A stretch of DNA of 64,000 bases from Osmia lignaria lignaria (GCF_051020975.1 NC_135043.1:186001-250000), one strand, 5' to 3'; shown: positions 1 through 13,292, counted from the stretch's first letter. The notes: generated from the letters alone by a model not told the origin. Translations and numbers: made by a program.

Positions 1-373
1 CATTATGTCTCATGTAGATATAGTAACAATGACAATGTTATTAAACCTATATTGCATTATATCGAGTAGATATCGAAACAATGACATTGTTATCAAGTGT
101 ATATTACATTATATCTCATGTAGATGTAGTAATAATGACTTCTATATTAAGTGTATATTGCATTATATCGCATGTAGATATAGTAACAATGACATTGTTT
201 TAAATACATATTACATTATATCTCATGTGGATATAGTAACAATGACATCTTCATTAAATGTATAGTACATTATATCTCATGTATATATAGTAACAATGAC
301 ATTGTTATTATATGTACATTCCATTATATCATGTAGGTATAGTAACAATGACATTGTTATGAAATATATATTA
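1..373 (+). repeat. G unit, 7 monomers (373 bp)
   Basis: Seven monomers of 54, 52, 54, 53, 54, 54 and 52 bp. Monomer 1 starts CATTATGTCTC, a start shared with C, E and F. Monomer 2 has ATATCGAG and GATATCGAAAC, monomer 3 has TAATAATGACTTC, monomer 4 has GTTTTAAATAC, monomer 5 has GACATCTTC, monomer 6 is the near-palindromic h type and monomer 7 has GTAGGTATAG. G equals the first six monomers of C, E or F plus the last monomer of B, so it may be a crossover product. Confidence 0.9.
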
Positions 374-1229
374 CATTATGTCTCATGTAGATATAGTAAC
401 AATGACAATGTTATTAAACCTATATTGCATTATATCGAGTAGATATCGAAACAATGACATTGTTATCAAGTGTATATTACATTATATCTCATGTAGATGT
501 AGTAATAATGACTTCTATATTAAGTGTATATTGCATTATATCGCATGTAGATATAGTAACAATGACATTGTTTTAAATACATGTTACATTATATCTCATG
601 TGGATATAGTAACAATGACATCTTCATTAAATGTATAGTACATTATATCTCATGTATATATAGTAACAATGACATTGTTATTATATGTACATTCCATTAT
701 ATCATGTAGATATAGTAACAATGACATTGTTATTAAACGTATATTACATTATATCTCATGTAGACATAGTAACAATGACAATGTTATTAAGTGTACATTA
801 CAGTATATCTCATGTAGATATAGTAATAATGTCTTCTATATTAAGTGTACATTGCATTATATCGCATGTATATATAGTAACAATGACATTGTTTTAAATA
901 CATATTACATTATATCTCATGTAGATATAGTAATAATGACTTCTATATTAAGTGTATATTGCATTATATCTCATGTGGATATAGTAACAATGACATCTTC
1001 ATTAAATGTATAGTACATTATATCTCATGTATATATAGTAACAATGACATTGTTATTATATGTACATTCCATCAAATCATGTAGATATAGTAACAATGAC
1101 ATTGTTATTAAATATATATTACATTATATCTTATGCGGATATAGCAACAATGACATCTTCATTAAATGTATAGTACATTATATCTCATGTATATATAGTA
1201 ACAATGACATTGTTATTATATGTACATTC
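374..1229 (+). repeat. C unit, 16 monomers (856 bp)
   Basis: Monomers 1-6 as in G (321 bp), then ten monomers starting at 695, 747, 801, 855, 908, 962, 1016, 1070, 1122 and 1176. Diagnostic features are GTAGACATAG in the monomer at 747 (present in all ten C copies), CATCAAATCATG at 1070 and TTATGCGGATATAG near 1131. G at 583 is shared only with the C copies at 8564 and 25044. Confidence 0.9.
1187..1227. other. Representative 41-bp near-palindrome (h-type monomer)
   Basis: Centre at 1207. The inner 17 bp, TAACAATGACATTGTTA, is a perfect dyad around one A. The arms extend to 20 bp each with 18 Watson-Crick pairs and two G/T positions. The same h monomer recurs in most G, C, E and B units. Single-stranded DNA or RNA of either strand could fold into a long hairpin. 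Any protein binding or function is inference. Confidence 0.75.
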
Positions 1230-2131
1230 CATTATATCATGTAGATATAGTAACAATGACATTGTTATTAAATATATATTACATTATATCTCACGTAGAT
1301 ATAGTAACAATGACAATGTTATTAAACCTATATTGCATAATATCGAGTAGATATCGAAACAATGACATTGTCATCATGTGTATATTACATTATATCTCAT
1401 GTAGATATAGTAATAGTGACTTCTATATTAAGTGTATATTGCATTATATCTCATGTAGATATAGTAACAATGACATTGTTATTAAACGTATGTTACAATA
1501 TATCTCATGTATATATAGCAACAACGACATTGTTATTATATGTACATTACAGTATATCTCATGTAGATATAGTAATAATGTCTTCTATATTAAGTGTACA
1601 TTGCATTATATCGCATGTATATATAGTAACAATGACATTGTTTTAAATACATATTACATTATATCTCATGTGGATATAGTAACAATGACACCTTCATTAA
1701 ATGTATAGTACATTATATCTCTATATATCGTAACAATGACAGTGTTATTACATGTATATTCCATTATATCACGTAGATATAGAAACAATGACATGGTTAT
1801 TAAACCTATCTTGCATTATGTCGAGTAAATATCGTAACAATGACATTGCTATATAGTGTATATTACATTATATCTCATGTAGATATAGTAACAAGTGTAT
1901 TGCTATTAAATGTATATTACATTATATCTCATGTATATATAGTAACAATGTCATTGTTATTAAGGGTATATAACATTATATCGAGTAGATATAGTAACAA
2001 GTGTGTTGCTACTAAATGTATATTACATTATATTTCATGTATATATAGTAACAATGACAGTGTTGTTACATGTATATTCCATTTTATCATGTAGATTTAG
2101 TAACAATGACATTGTTATTATATGTACATTC
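1230..2131 (+). repeat. A unit, 17 monomers (902 bp), haplotype a1
   Basis: Reference copy of the commonest unit. Monomer lengths are 52, 54, 52, 54, 54, 54, 54, 53, 54, 51, 52, 52, 54, 54, 52, 54 and 52 bp, summing to 902. Three haplotypes are defined at offsets 144 and 147 in monomer 3: a1 reads CATCATGTG, a2 CACCAGGTG and a3 CATCAGGTG. All a2 copies also have C at offset 488. Monomers 14 and 15 are those lost in deletion variants. In this copy monomer 13 ends TGTATATTA. Confidence 0.92.
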
Positions 2132-2927
2132 CATTATATCATGTAGATATAGTAACAATGACATTGTTATTAAATATATATTACATTATATCTCACGTAG
2201 ATATAGTAACAATGACAATGTTATTAAACCTATATTGCATAATATCGAGTAGATATCGAAACAATGACATTGTCACCAGGTGTATATTACATTATATCTC
2301 ATGTAGATATAGTAATAGTGACTTCTATATTAAGTGTATACTGCATTATATCTCATGTAGATATAGTAACAATGACATTGTTATTAAACGTATGTTACAA
2401 TATATCTCATGTATATATAGCAACAACGACATTGTTATTATATGTACATTACAGTATATCTCATGTAGATATAGTAATAATGTCTTCTATATTAAGTGTA
2501 CATTGCATTATATCGCATGTATATATAGTAACAATGACATTGTTTTAAATACATATTACATTATATCTCATGTGGATATAGTAACAATGACACCTTCATT
2601 AAATGTATAGTACATTATACCTCTATATATCGTAACAATGACAGTGTTATTACATGTATATTCCATTATATCACGTAGATATAGAAACAATGACATGGTT
2701 ATTAAACCTATCTTGCATTATGTCGAGTAAATATCGTAACAATGACATTGCTATATAGTGTATATTACATTATATCTCATGTAGATATAGTAACAAGTGT
2801 ATTGCTATTAAATGTATTTTACATTATATCTCATGTATATATAGTAACAATGACAGTGTTGTTACATGTATATTCCATTTTATCATGTAGATTTAGTAAC
2901 AATGACATTGTTATTATATGTACATTC
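2132..2927 (+). repeat. AΔ unit, A lacking 106 bp (796 bp), haplotype a2
   Basis: Identical in order to A, except that monomers 14-15 are collapsed into a single 14/16 hybrid monomer: the ATCTCATGTATATATAG start of 14 joins the GACAGTGTTGTTAC end of 16. The loss is exactly two monomers (54+52). C at 2341 is shared with AΔ at 10322 and 26802. C at 2620 marks the a2 haplotype. Confidence 0.9.
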
Positions 2928-3403
2928 CATTATATCATGTAGATATAGTAACAATGACAATGTTATTATATGTACATTACAGTGTATCTCATGTATGTAT
3001 AGTTACAATGACATTGTTATTAAATGTATATTATATTATATCCCATGGAGATATACTAATAATGACATTGATATTAAATATATATTACATCTCTGATGTA
3101 GATATAGTAACAACTGTATTGCTATTAAATGTATATTACATTATATCTCATGTATATATAGTAACGATGACAGTGTTATTACATGTATATTCCATTATAT
3201 CATGGAGATTTAGTAACAATGACATTGTTTTAAATATATATTCCATTATATCTCATGTGGATATAGTAACAATGACATCTTCATTAAATGTATAGTACAT
3301 TATATCTCATGTATATATAGTAACAATGACATTGTTATTATATGTACATTCCATTATATCATGTAGGTATAGTAACAATGACATTGTTATGAAATATATA
3401 TTA
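2928..3403 (+). repeat. B unit, 9 monomers (476 bp), haplotype b2
   Basis: Reference B copy. Monomers a-i are 52, 54, 54, 51, 54, 51, 54, 54 and 52 bp. Monomer b has CAGTGTATC and GTATGTATAGTTAC, c has the only CCCATGG in the unit, d begins CATCTCTGATG, e has GTAACGATG, f has CATGGAGATTTAG, h is the near-palindromic type and i has GTAGGTATAG. b2 reads TATCTCATGTGG in monomer g and b1 reads TATGTCATGTGG. Confidence 0.9.
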
Positions 3404-4578
3404 CATTATGTCTCATGTAGATATAGTAACAATGACAATGTTATTAAACCTATATTGCATTATATCGAGTAGATATCGAAACAATGACATTGTTATCAAG
3501 TGTATATTACATTATATCTCATGTAGATGTAGTAATAATGACTTCTATATTAAGTGTATATTGCATTATATCGCATGTAGATATAGTAACAATGACATTG
3601 TTTTAAATACATATTACATTATATCTCATGTGGATATAGTAACAATGACATCTTCATTAAATGTATAGTACATTATATCTCATGTATATATAGTAACAAT
3701 GACATTGTTATTATATGTACATTCCATTATATCATGTAGATATAGTAACAATGACATTGTTATTAAACGTATATTACATTATATCTCATGTAGATATAGT
3801 AACAATGACAATGTTATTAAGTGTATATTACATTATATCTCATGTAGATATAGTAATAATGACTTCTATATTAAGTGTATATTGCATTATATCTCATGTA
3901 GATATAGTAATAATGACTTCTATATTAAGTGTATATTGCATTATATCTCATGTAGATATAGTAACAATGACACTGTTATTAAACGTATGTTACATTATAT
4001 CTCATGTATATATAGCAACAATGACATTGTTATTATATGTACATTACAGTGTATCTCATGTATGTATAGTTACAATGACATTGTTATTAAATGTATATTA
4101 TATTATATCCCATGGAGATATACTAATAATGACATTGATATTAAATATATATTACATCTCTGATGTAGATATAGTAACAACTGTATTGCTATTAAATGTA
4201 TATTACATTATATCTCATGTATATATAGTAACGATGACAGTGTTATTACATGTATATTCCATTATATCATGGAGATTTAGTAACAATGACATTGTTATAA
4301 ATATATATTCCATTATATCTCATGTGGATATAGTAACAATGACATCGTCATTAAATGTATAGTACATTATATCTCATGTATGTATAGTAACAATGACATT
4401 GTTATTATATGTACATTCCATCAAATCATGTAGATATAGTAACAATGACATTGTTATTAAATATATGTTACATTATATCTTATGCGGATATAGCAACAAT
4501 GACATCTTCATTAAATGTATAGTACATTATATCTCATGTATATATAGTAACAATGACATTGTTATTATATGTACATTC
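3404..4578 (+). repeat. E unit, 22 monomers (1,175 bp)
   Basis: Monomers 1-6 as in G. The unit then has a 52-bp monomer, five 54-bp monomers (two carrying TAATAATGACTTC in tandem, then one with GACACTGTTATTAAACG, then one with TAGCAACAATG), B-like monomers b-f, and a C-like tail with CATCAAATCATG and TTATGCGG. E-specific marks in the second half are GTTATAAATAT, GACATCGTCATT and GTATGTATAGTAAC. Confidence 0.9.
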
Positions 4579-5480
4579 CATTATATCATGTAGATATAGT
4601 AACAATGACATTGTTATTAAATATATATTACATTATATCTCACGTAGATATAGTAACAATGACAATGTTATTAAACCTATATTGCATAATATCGAGTAGA
4701 TATCGAAACAATGACATTGTCATCAGGTGTATATTACATTATATCTCATGTAGATATAGTAATACTGACTTCTATATTAAGTGTATATTGCATTATATCT
4801 CATGTAGATATAGTAACAATGACATTGTTATTAAACGTATGTTACAATATATCTCATGTATATATAGCAACAACGACATTGTTATTATATGTACATTACA
4901 GTATATCTCATGTAGATATAGTAATAATGTCTTCTATATTAAGTGTACATTGCATTATATCGCATGTATATATAGTAACAATGACATTGTTTTAAATACA
5001 TATTACATTATATCTCATGTGGATATAGTAACAATGACACCTTCATTAAATGTATAGTACATTATATCTCTATATATCGTAACAATGACAGTGTTATTAC
5101 ATGTATATTCCATTATATCACGTAGATATAGAAACAATGACATGGTTATTAAACCTATCTTGCATTATGTCGAGTAAATATCGTAACAATGACATTGCTA
5201 TATAGTGTATATTACATTATATCTCATGTAGATATAGTAACAAGTGTATTGCTATTAATTGTATTTTACATTATATCTCATGTATATATAGTAACAATGT
5301 CATTGTTATTAAGGGTATATAACATTATATCGAGTAGATATAGTAACAAGTGTGTTGCTACTAAATGTATATTACATTATATTTCATGTATATATAGTAA
5401 CAATGACAGTGTTGTTACATGTATATTCCATTTTATCATGTAGATTTAGTAACAATGACATTGTTATTATATGTACATTC
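4579..5480 (+). repeat. A unit (902 bp), haplotype a3
   Basis: Complete 17-mer following E. It carries TAATACTGAC in monomer 4 (shared with the A at 20157) and ATTAATTGTATTTTA at the end of monomer 13 (shared with the A units at 14468, 20157 and 30948). Confidence 0.9.
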
Positions 5481-5956
5481 CATTATATCATGTAGATATA
5501 GTAACAATGACAATGTTATTATATGTACATTACAGTGTATCTCATGTATGTATAGTTACAATGACATTGTTATTAAATGTATATTATATTATATCCCATG
5601 GAGATATACTAATAATGACATTGATATTAAATATATATTACATCTCTGATGTAGATATAGTAACAACTGTATTGCTATTAAATGTATATTACATTATATC
5701 TCATGTATATATAGTAACGATGACAGTGTTATTACATGTATATTCCATTATATCATGGAGATTTAGTAACAATGACATTGTTTTAAATATATATTCCATT
5801 ATATGTCATGTGGATATAGTAACAATGACATCTTCATTAAATGTATAGTACATTATATCTCATGTATATATAGTAACAATGACATTGTTATTATATGTAC
5901 ATTCCATTATATCATGTAGGTATAGTAACAATGACATTGTTATGAAATATATATTA
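5481..5956 (+). repeat. B unit (476 bp), haplotype b1
   Basis: All nine monomers a-i are present. Monomer g reads TATGTCATGTGG, the b1 form, which elsewhere also follows A units of a3 type. Confidence 0.9.
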
Positions 5957-6812
5957 CATTATGTCTCATGTAGATATAGTAACAATGACAATGTTATTAA
6001 ACCTATATTGCATTATATCGAGTAGATATCGAAACAATGACATTGTTATCAAGTGTATATTACATTATATCTCATGTAGATGTAGTAATAATGACTTCTA
6101 TATTAAGTGTATATTGCATTATATCGCATGTAGATATAGTAACAATGACATTGTTTTAAATACATATTACATTATATCTCATGTGGATATAGTAACAATG
6201 ACATCTTCATTAAATGTATAGTACATTATATCTCATGTATATATAGTAACAATGACATTGTTATTATATGTACATTCCATTATATCATGTAGATATAGTA
6301 ACAATGACATTGTTATTAAACGTATATTACATTATATCTCATGTAGACATAGTAACAATGACAATGTTATTAAGTGTACATTACAGTATATCTCATGTAG
6401 ATATAGTAATAATGTCTTCTATATTAAGTGTACATTGCATTATATCGCATGTATATATAGTAACAATGACATTGTTTTAAATACATATTACATTATATCT
6501 CATGTAGATATAGTAATAATGACTTCTATATTAAGTGTATATTGCATTATATCTCATGTGGATATAGTAACAATGACATCTTCATTAAATGTATAGTACA
6601 TTATATCTCATGTATATATAGTAACAATGACATTGTTATTATATGTACATTCCATCAAATCATGTAGATATAGTAACAATGACATTGTTATTAAATATAT
6701 ATTACATTATATCTTATGCGGATATAGCAACAATGACATCTTCATTAAATGTATAGTACATTATATCTCATGTATATATAGTAACAATGACATTGTTATT
6801 ATATGTACATTC
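5957..6812 (+). repeat. C unit (856 bp)
   Basis: Complete 16-mer with GTAGACATAG and the CATCAAATCATG/TTATGCGG tail. It lacks the G found at the position equivalent to 583. Confidence 0.9.
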
Positions 6813-7714
6813 CATTATATCATGTAGATATAGTAACAATGACATTGTTATTAAATATATATTACATTATATCTCACGTAGATATAGTAACAATGACAAT
6901 GTTATTAAACCTATATTGCATAATATCGAGTAGATATCGAAACAATGACATTGTCACCAGGTGTATATTACATTATATCTCATGTAGATATAGTAATAGT
7001 GACTTCTATATTAAGTGTATATTGCATTATATCTCATGTAGATATAGTAACAATGACATTGTTATTAAACGTATGTTACAATATATCTCATGTATATATA
7101 GCAACAACGACATTGTTATTATATGTACATTACAGTATATCTCATGTAGATATAGTAATAATGTCTTCTATATTAAGTGTACATTGCATTATATCGCATG
7201 TATATATAGTAACAATGACATTGTTTTAAATACATATTACATTATATCTCATGTGGATATAGTAACAATGACACCTTCATTAAATGTATAGTACATTATA
7301 CCTCTATATATCGTAACAATGACAGTGTTATTACATGTATATTCCATTATATCACGTAGATATAGAAACAATGACATGGTTATTAAACCTATCTTGCATT
7401 ATGTCGAGTAAATATCGTAACAATGACATTGCTATATAGTGTATATTACATTATATCTCATGTAGATATAGTAACAAGTGTATTGCTATTAAATGTATTT
7501 TACATTATATCTCATGTATATATAGTAACAATGTCATTGTTATTAAGGGTATATAACATTATATCGAGTAGATATAGTAACAAGTGTGTTGCTACTAAAT
7601 GTATATTACATTATATTTCATGTATATATAGTAACAATGACAGTGTTGTTACATGTATATTCCATTTTATCATGTAGATTTAGTAACAATGACATTGTTA
7701 TTATATGTACATTC
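6813..7714 (+). repeat. A unit (902 bp), haplotype a2
   Basis: Complete 17-mer. It is the only A that directly follows C yet has the a2 haplotype. The other nine post-C copies are a1. This fits loss of the a1 copy from an ancestral C-A(a1)-A(a2)-B order, which is still present at 21535-24670. Confidence 0.9.
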
Positions 7715-8190
7715 CATTATATCATGTAGATATAGTAACAATGACAATGTTATTATATGTACATTACAGTGTATCTCATGTATGTATAGTTACAATGACA
7801 TTGTTATTAAATGTATATTATATTATATCCCATGGAGATATACTAATAATGACATTGATATTAAATATATATTACATCTCTGATGTAGATATAGTAACAA
7901 CTGTATTGCTATTAAATGTATATTACATTATATCTCATGTATATATAGTAACGATGACAGTGTTATTACATGTATATTCCATTATATCATGGAGATTTAG
8001 TAACAATGACATTGTTTTAAATATATATTCCATTATATCTCATGTGGATATAGTAACAATGACATCTTCATTAAATGTATAGTACATTATATCTCATGTA
8101 TATATAGTAACAATGACATTGTTATTATATGTACATTCCATTATATCATGTAGGCATAGTAACAATGACATTGTTATGAAATATATATTA
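7715..8190 (+). repeat. B unit (476 bp), haplotype b2
   Basis: Nine monomers. Monomer i has GTAGGCATAG (C at 8155) in place of GTAGGTATAG. The same base occurs at 24635 and 35426. All three copies precede a G unit. Confidence 0.9.
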
Positions 8191-8563
8191 CATTATGTCT
8201 CATGTAGATATAGTAACAATGACAATGTTATTAAACCTATATTGCATTATATCGAGTAGATATCGAAACAATGACATTGTTATCAAGTGTATATTACATT
8301 ATATCTCATGTAGATGTAGTAATAATGACTTCTATATTAAGTGTATATTGCATTATATCGCATGTAGATATAGTAACAATGACATTGTTTTAAATACATA
8401 TTACATTATATCTCATGTGGATATAGTAACAATGACATCTTCATTAAATGTATAGTACATTATATCTCATGTATATATAGTAACAATGACATTGTTATTA
8501 TATGTACATTCCATTATATCATGTAGGTATAGTAACAATGACATTGTTATGAAATATATATTA
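8191..8563 (+). repeat. G unit (373 bp)
   Basis: Second of four 7-mer G units. It follows a B unit carrying the GTAGGCATAG variant. Confidence 0.9.
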
Positions 8564-9419
8564 CATTATGTCTCATGTAGATATAGTAACAATGACAATG
8601 TTATTAAACCTATATTGCATTATATCGAGTAGATATCGAAACAATGACATTGTTATCAAGTGTATATTACATTATATCTCATGTAGATGTAGTAATAATG
8701 ACTTCTATATTAAGTGTATATTGCATTATATCGCATGTAGATATAGTAACAATGACATTGTTTTAAATACATGTTACATTATATCTCATGTGGATATAGT
8801 AACAATGACATCTTCATTAAATGTATAGTACATTATATCTCATGTATATATAGTAACAATGACATTGTTATTATATGTACATTCCATTATATCATGTAGA
8901 TATAGTAACAATGACATTGTTATTAAACGTATATTACATTATATCTCATGTAGACATAGTAACAATGACAATGTTATTAAGTGTACATTACAGTATATCT
9001 CATGTAGATATAGTAATAATGTCTTCTATATTAAGTGTACATTGCATTATATCGCATGTATATATAGTAACAATGACATTGTTTTAAATACATATTACAT
9101 TATATCTCATGTAGATATAGTAATAATGACTTCTATATTAAGTGTATATTGCATTATATCTCATGTGGATATAGTAACAATGACATCTTCATTAAATGTA
9201 TAGTACATTATATCTCATGTATATATAGTAACAATGACATTGTTATTATATGTACATTCCATCAAATCATGTAGATATAGTAACAATGACATTGTTATTA
9301 AATATATATTACATTATATCTTATGCGGATATAGCAACAATGACATCTTCATTAAATGTATAGTACATTATATCTCATGTATATATAGTAACAATGACAT
9401 TGTTATTATATGTACATTC
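8564..9419 (+). repeat. C unit (856 bp)
   Basis: Complete 16-mer. G at 8773 (GTTACATT after TAAATACAT) is shared with 583 and 25253, linking the three C copies that follow G. Confidence 0.9.
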
Positions 9420-10321
9420 CATTATATCATGTAGATATAGTAACAATGACATTGTTATTAAATATATATTACATTATATCTCACGTAGATATAGTAACAA
9501 TGACAATGTTATTAAACCTATATTGCATAATATCGAGTAGATATCGAAACAATGACATTGTCATCATGTGTATATTACATTATATCTCATGTAGATATAG
9601 TAATAGTGACTTCTATATTAAGTGTATATTGCATTATATCTCATGTAGATATAGTAACAATGACATTGTTATTAAACGTATGTTACAATATATCTCATGT
9701 ATATATAGCAACAACGACATTGTTATTATATGTACATTACAGTATATCTCATGTAGATATAGTAATAATGTCTTCTATATTAAGTGTACATTGCATTATA
9801 TCGCATGTATATATAGTAACAATGACATTGTTTTAAATACATATTACATTATATCTCATGTGGATATAGTAACAATGACACCTTCATTAAATGTATAGTA
9901 CATTATATCTCTATATATCGTAACAATGACAGTGTTATTACATGTATATTCCATTATATCACGTAGATATAGAAACAATGACATGGTTATTAAACCTATC
10001 TTGCATTATGTCGAGTAAATATCGTAACAATGACATTGCTATATAGTGTATATTACATTATATCTCATGTAGATATAGTAACAAGTGTATTGCTATTAAA
10101 TGTATATTACATTATATCTCATGTATATATAGTAACAATGTCATTGTTATTAAGGGTATATAACATTATATCGAGTAGATATAGTAACAAGTGTGTTGCT
10201 ACTAAATGTATATTACATTATATTTCATGTATATATAGTAACAATGACAGTGTTGTTACATGTATATTCCATTTTATCATGTAGATTTAGTAACAATGAC
10301 ATTGTTATTATATGTACATTC
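9420..10321 (+). repeat. A unit (902 bp), haplotype a1
   Basis: Complete 17-mer following C. Monomer 13 ends TGTATATTA, as in the A at 1230. Confidence 0.9.
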
Positions 10322-11117
10322 CATTATATCATGTAGATATAGTAACAATGACATTGTTATTAAATATATATTACATTATATCTCACGTAGATATAGTAAC
10401 AATGACAATGTTATTAAACCTATATTGCATAATATCGAGTAGATATCGAAACAATGACATTGTCACCAGGTGTATATTACATTATATCTCATGTAGATAT
10501 AGTAATAGTGACTTCTATATTAAGTGTATACTGCATTATATCTCATGTAGATATAGTAACAATGACATTGTTATTAAACGTATATTACAATATATCTCAT
10601 GTATATATAGCAACAACGACATTGTTATTATATGTACATTACAGTATATCTCATGTAGATATAGTAATAATGTCTTCTATATTAAGTGTACATTGCATTA
10701 TATCGCATGTATATATAGTAACAATGACATTGTTTTAAATACATATTACATTATATCTCATGTGGATATAGTAACAATGACACCTTCATTAAATGTATAG
10801 TACATTATACCTCTATATATCGTAACAATGACAGTGTTATTACATGTATATTCCATTATATCACGTAGATATAGAAACAATGACATGGTTATTAAACCTA
10901 TCTTGCATTATGTCGAGTAAATATCGTAACAATGACATTGCTATATAGTGTATATTACATTATATCTCATGTAGATATAGTAACAAGTGTATTGCTATTA
11001 AATGTATTTTACATTATATCTCATGTATATATAGTAACAATGACAGTGTTGTTACATGTATATTCCATTTTATCATGTAGATTTAGTAACAATGACATTG
11101 TTATTATATGTACATTC
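10322..11117 (+). repeat. AΔ unit (796 bp), haplotype a2
   Basis: 106-bp deletion form with the 14/16 hybrid monomer. It shares C at 10531 with 2341 and 27011. AACGTATATTACAAT replaces AACGTATGTTACAAT in monomer 5, and this is shared only with the copy at 26802. Confidence 0.9.
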
Positions 11118-11593
11118 CATTATATCATGTAGATATAGTAACAATGACAATGTTATTATATGTACATTACAGTGTATCTCATGTATGTATAGTTACAATG
11201 ACATTGTTATTAAATGTATATTATATTATATCCCATGGAGATATACTAATAATGACATTGATATTAAATATATATTACATCTCTGATGTAGATATAGTAA
11301 CAACTGTATTGCTATTAAATGTATATTACATTATATCTCATGTATATATAGTAACGATGACAGTGTTATTACATGTATATTCCATTATATCATGGAGATT
11401 TAGTAACAATGACATTGTTTTAAATATATATTCCATTATATCTCATGTGGATATAGTAACAATGACATCTTCATTAAATGTATAGTACATTATATCTCAT
11501 GTATATATAGTAACAATGACATTGTTATTATATGTACATTCCATTATATCATGTAGGTATAGTAACAATGACATTGTTATGAAATATATATTA
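11118..11593 (+). repeat. B unit (476 bp), haplotype b2
   Basis: Nine monomers a-i. It follows AΔ and precedes the first F unit. Confidence 0.9.
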
Positions 11594-12548
11594 CATTATG
11601 TCTCATGTAGATATAGTAACAATGACAATGTTATTAAACCTATATTGCATTATATCGAGTAGATATCGAAACAATGACATTGTTATCAAGTGTATATTAC
11701 ATTATATCTCATGTAGATGTAGTAATAATGACTTCTATATTAAGTGTATATTGCATTATATCGCATGTAGATATAGTAACAATGACATTGTTTTAAATAC
11801 ATATTACATTATATCTCATGTGGATATAGTAACAATGACATCTTCATTAAATGTATAGTACATTATATCTCATGTATATATAGTAACAATGACATTGTTA
11901 TTATATGTACATTCCATTATATCATGTAGATATAGTAACAATGACATTGTTATTAAACGTATATTACATTATATCTCATGTAGATATAGTAACAATGACA
12001 ATGTTATTAAGTGTACATTACAGTATATCTCATGTAGATATAGTAATAATGTCTTCTATATTAAGTGTACATTGCATTATATCGCATGTATATATAGTAA
12101 CAATGACATTGTTTTAAATACATATTACATTATATCTCATGTGGATATAGTAACAATGACACCTTCATTAAATGTATAGTACATTATATCTCTATATATC
12201 GTAACAATGACAGTGTTATTACATGTATATTCCATTATATCACGTAGATATAGAAACAATGACATGGTTATTAAACCTATATTGCATTATGTCGAGTAAA
12301 TATCGTAACAATGACATTGCTATATAGTGTATATTACATTATATCTCATGTAGATATAGTAACAAGTGTATTGCTATTAAATGTATTTTACATTATATCG
12401 AGTAGATATAGTAACAAGTGTGTTGCTACTAAATGTATATTACATTATATTTCATGTATATATAGTAACAATGACAGTGTTGTTACATGTATATTCCATT
12501 ATATCATGTAGATTTAGTAACAATGACATTGTTATTATATGTACATTC
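11594..12548 (+). repeat. F unit, 18 monomers (955 bp)
   Basis: Monomers 1-6 as in G, then two C-like monomers (with GTAGATATAG where C has GTAGACATAG), then A-like monomers 7-13 and 15-17. A monomer 14 is missing. F differs from A in CCTATATTGCATTATG (A has CCTATCTTG) and in its last monomer, which reads CATTATATCATGTAGATTT. F looks like a C/A composite stabilised as its own unit. Confidence 0.9.
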
Positions 12549-13292
12549 CATTATATCATGTAGATATAGTAACAATGACAATGTTATTAAACCTATATTG
12601 CATTATATCGAGTAGATATCGAAACAATGACATTGTCATCAAGTGTATATTACATTATATCTCATGTAGATATAGTAATAATGACTTCTATATTAAGTGT
12701 ATATTGCATTATATCTCATGTAGATATAGTAACAATGACTTCTATATTAAGTGTATATTGCATTATATCTCATGTAGATATAGTAACAATGACATTGTTA
12801 TTAAACGTATGTTACATTATATCTCATGTATATATAGCAACAATGACATTGTTATTATATGTACATTACAGTGTATCTCATGTATGTATAGTTACAATGA
12901 CATTGTTATTAAATGTATATTATATTATATCCCATGGAGATATACTAATAATGACATTGATATTAAATATATATTACATCTCTGATGTAGATATAGTAAC
13001 AACTGTATTGCTATTAAATGTATATTACATTATATCTCATGTATATATAGTAACGATGACAGTGTTATTACATGTATATTCCATTATATCATGGAGATTT
13101 AGTAACAATGACATTGTTTTAAATATATATTCCATTATATCTCATGTGGATATAGTAACAATGACATCTTCATTAAATGTATAGTACATTATATCTCATG
13201 TATATATAGTAACAATGACATTGTTATTATATGTACATTCCATTATATCATGTAGGTATAGTAACAATGACATTGTTATGAAATATATATTA
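12549..13292 (+). repeat. D unit, 14 monomers (744 bp)
   Basis: Six monomers (52, 52, 54, 54, 54, 54 bp) followed by B monomers b-i. Diagnostic marks are GTCATCAAGTG in monomer 2 and AACAATGACTTC in monomer 4 (E has AATAATGACTTC). D always follows F or the F-ended A at 40146. Confidence 0.9.

Larger units (their letters stand above)
1..8190 (+). repeat. G-led super-unit 1 (8,190 bp): G C A AΔ B E A B C A B
   Basis: This is the first of three G-led super-repeats. Compared with super-unit 2 it lacks the F D E A B C A AΔ B block (7,282 bp), one A unit (902 bp) and a 106-bp dimer. 16,480 - 7,282 - 902 - 106 = 8,190, exactly its length. The window starts at the first base of a monomer, so the true left extent of the order cannot be seen. 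Confidence 0.88.

Noticed and set aside
1187..1227. Rho-independent terminator or operator at the palindrome
   Set aside because: The stem is AT-rich, has no GC-rich base or U tract, occurs many times in every kilobase and has no associated gene.
1230..1718. Recurrent 162-codon open frame over the first half of each A unit
   Set aside because: Same explanation. The repetition every 902 bp reflects the HOR unit and not a gene family. No promoter, ribosome-binding or splice context stands out.
3040..3065. TATA-like and ATATAT runs as promoters
   Set aside because: Such strings occur in nearly every monomer of an 80% AT repeat and have no positional or gene context.
3715..4362. 215-codon plus-strand open frame, and its relatives at 13604, 19293, 30084, 36146, 42049 and 56180
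   Set aside because: It is translated satellite. It starts at a random ATG inside a monomer, consists of 18-residue echoes, ends where a short monomer shifts frame, and overlaps another open frame of the same kind. Substitutions show no protein-level pattern.
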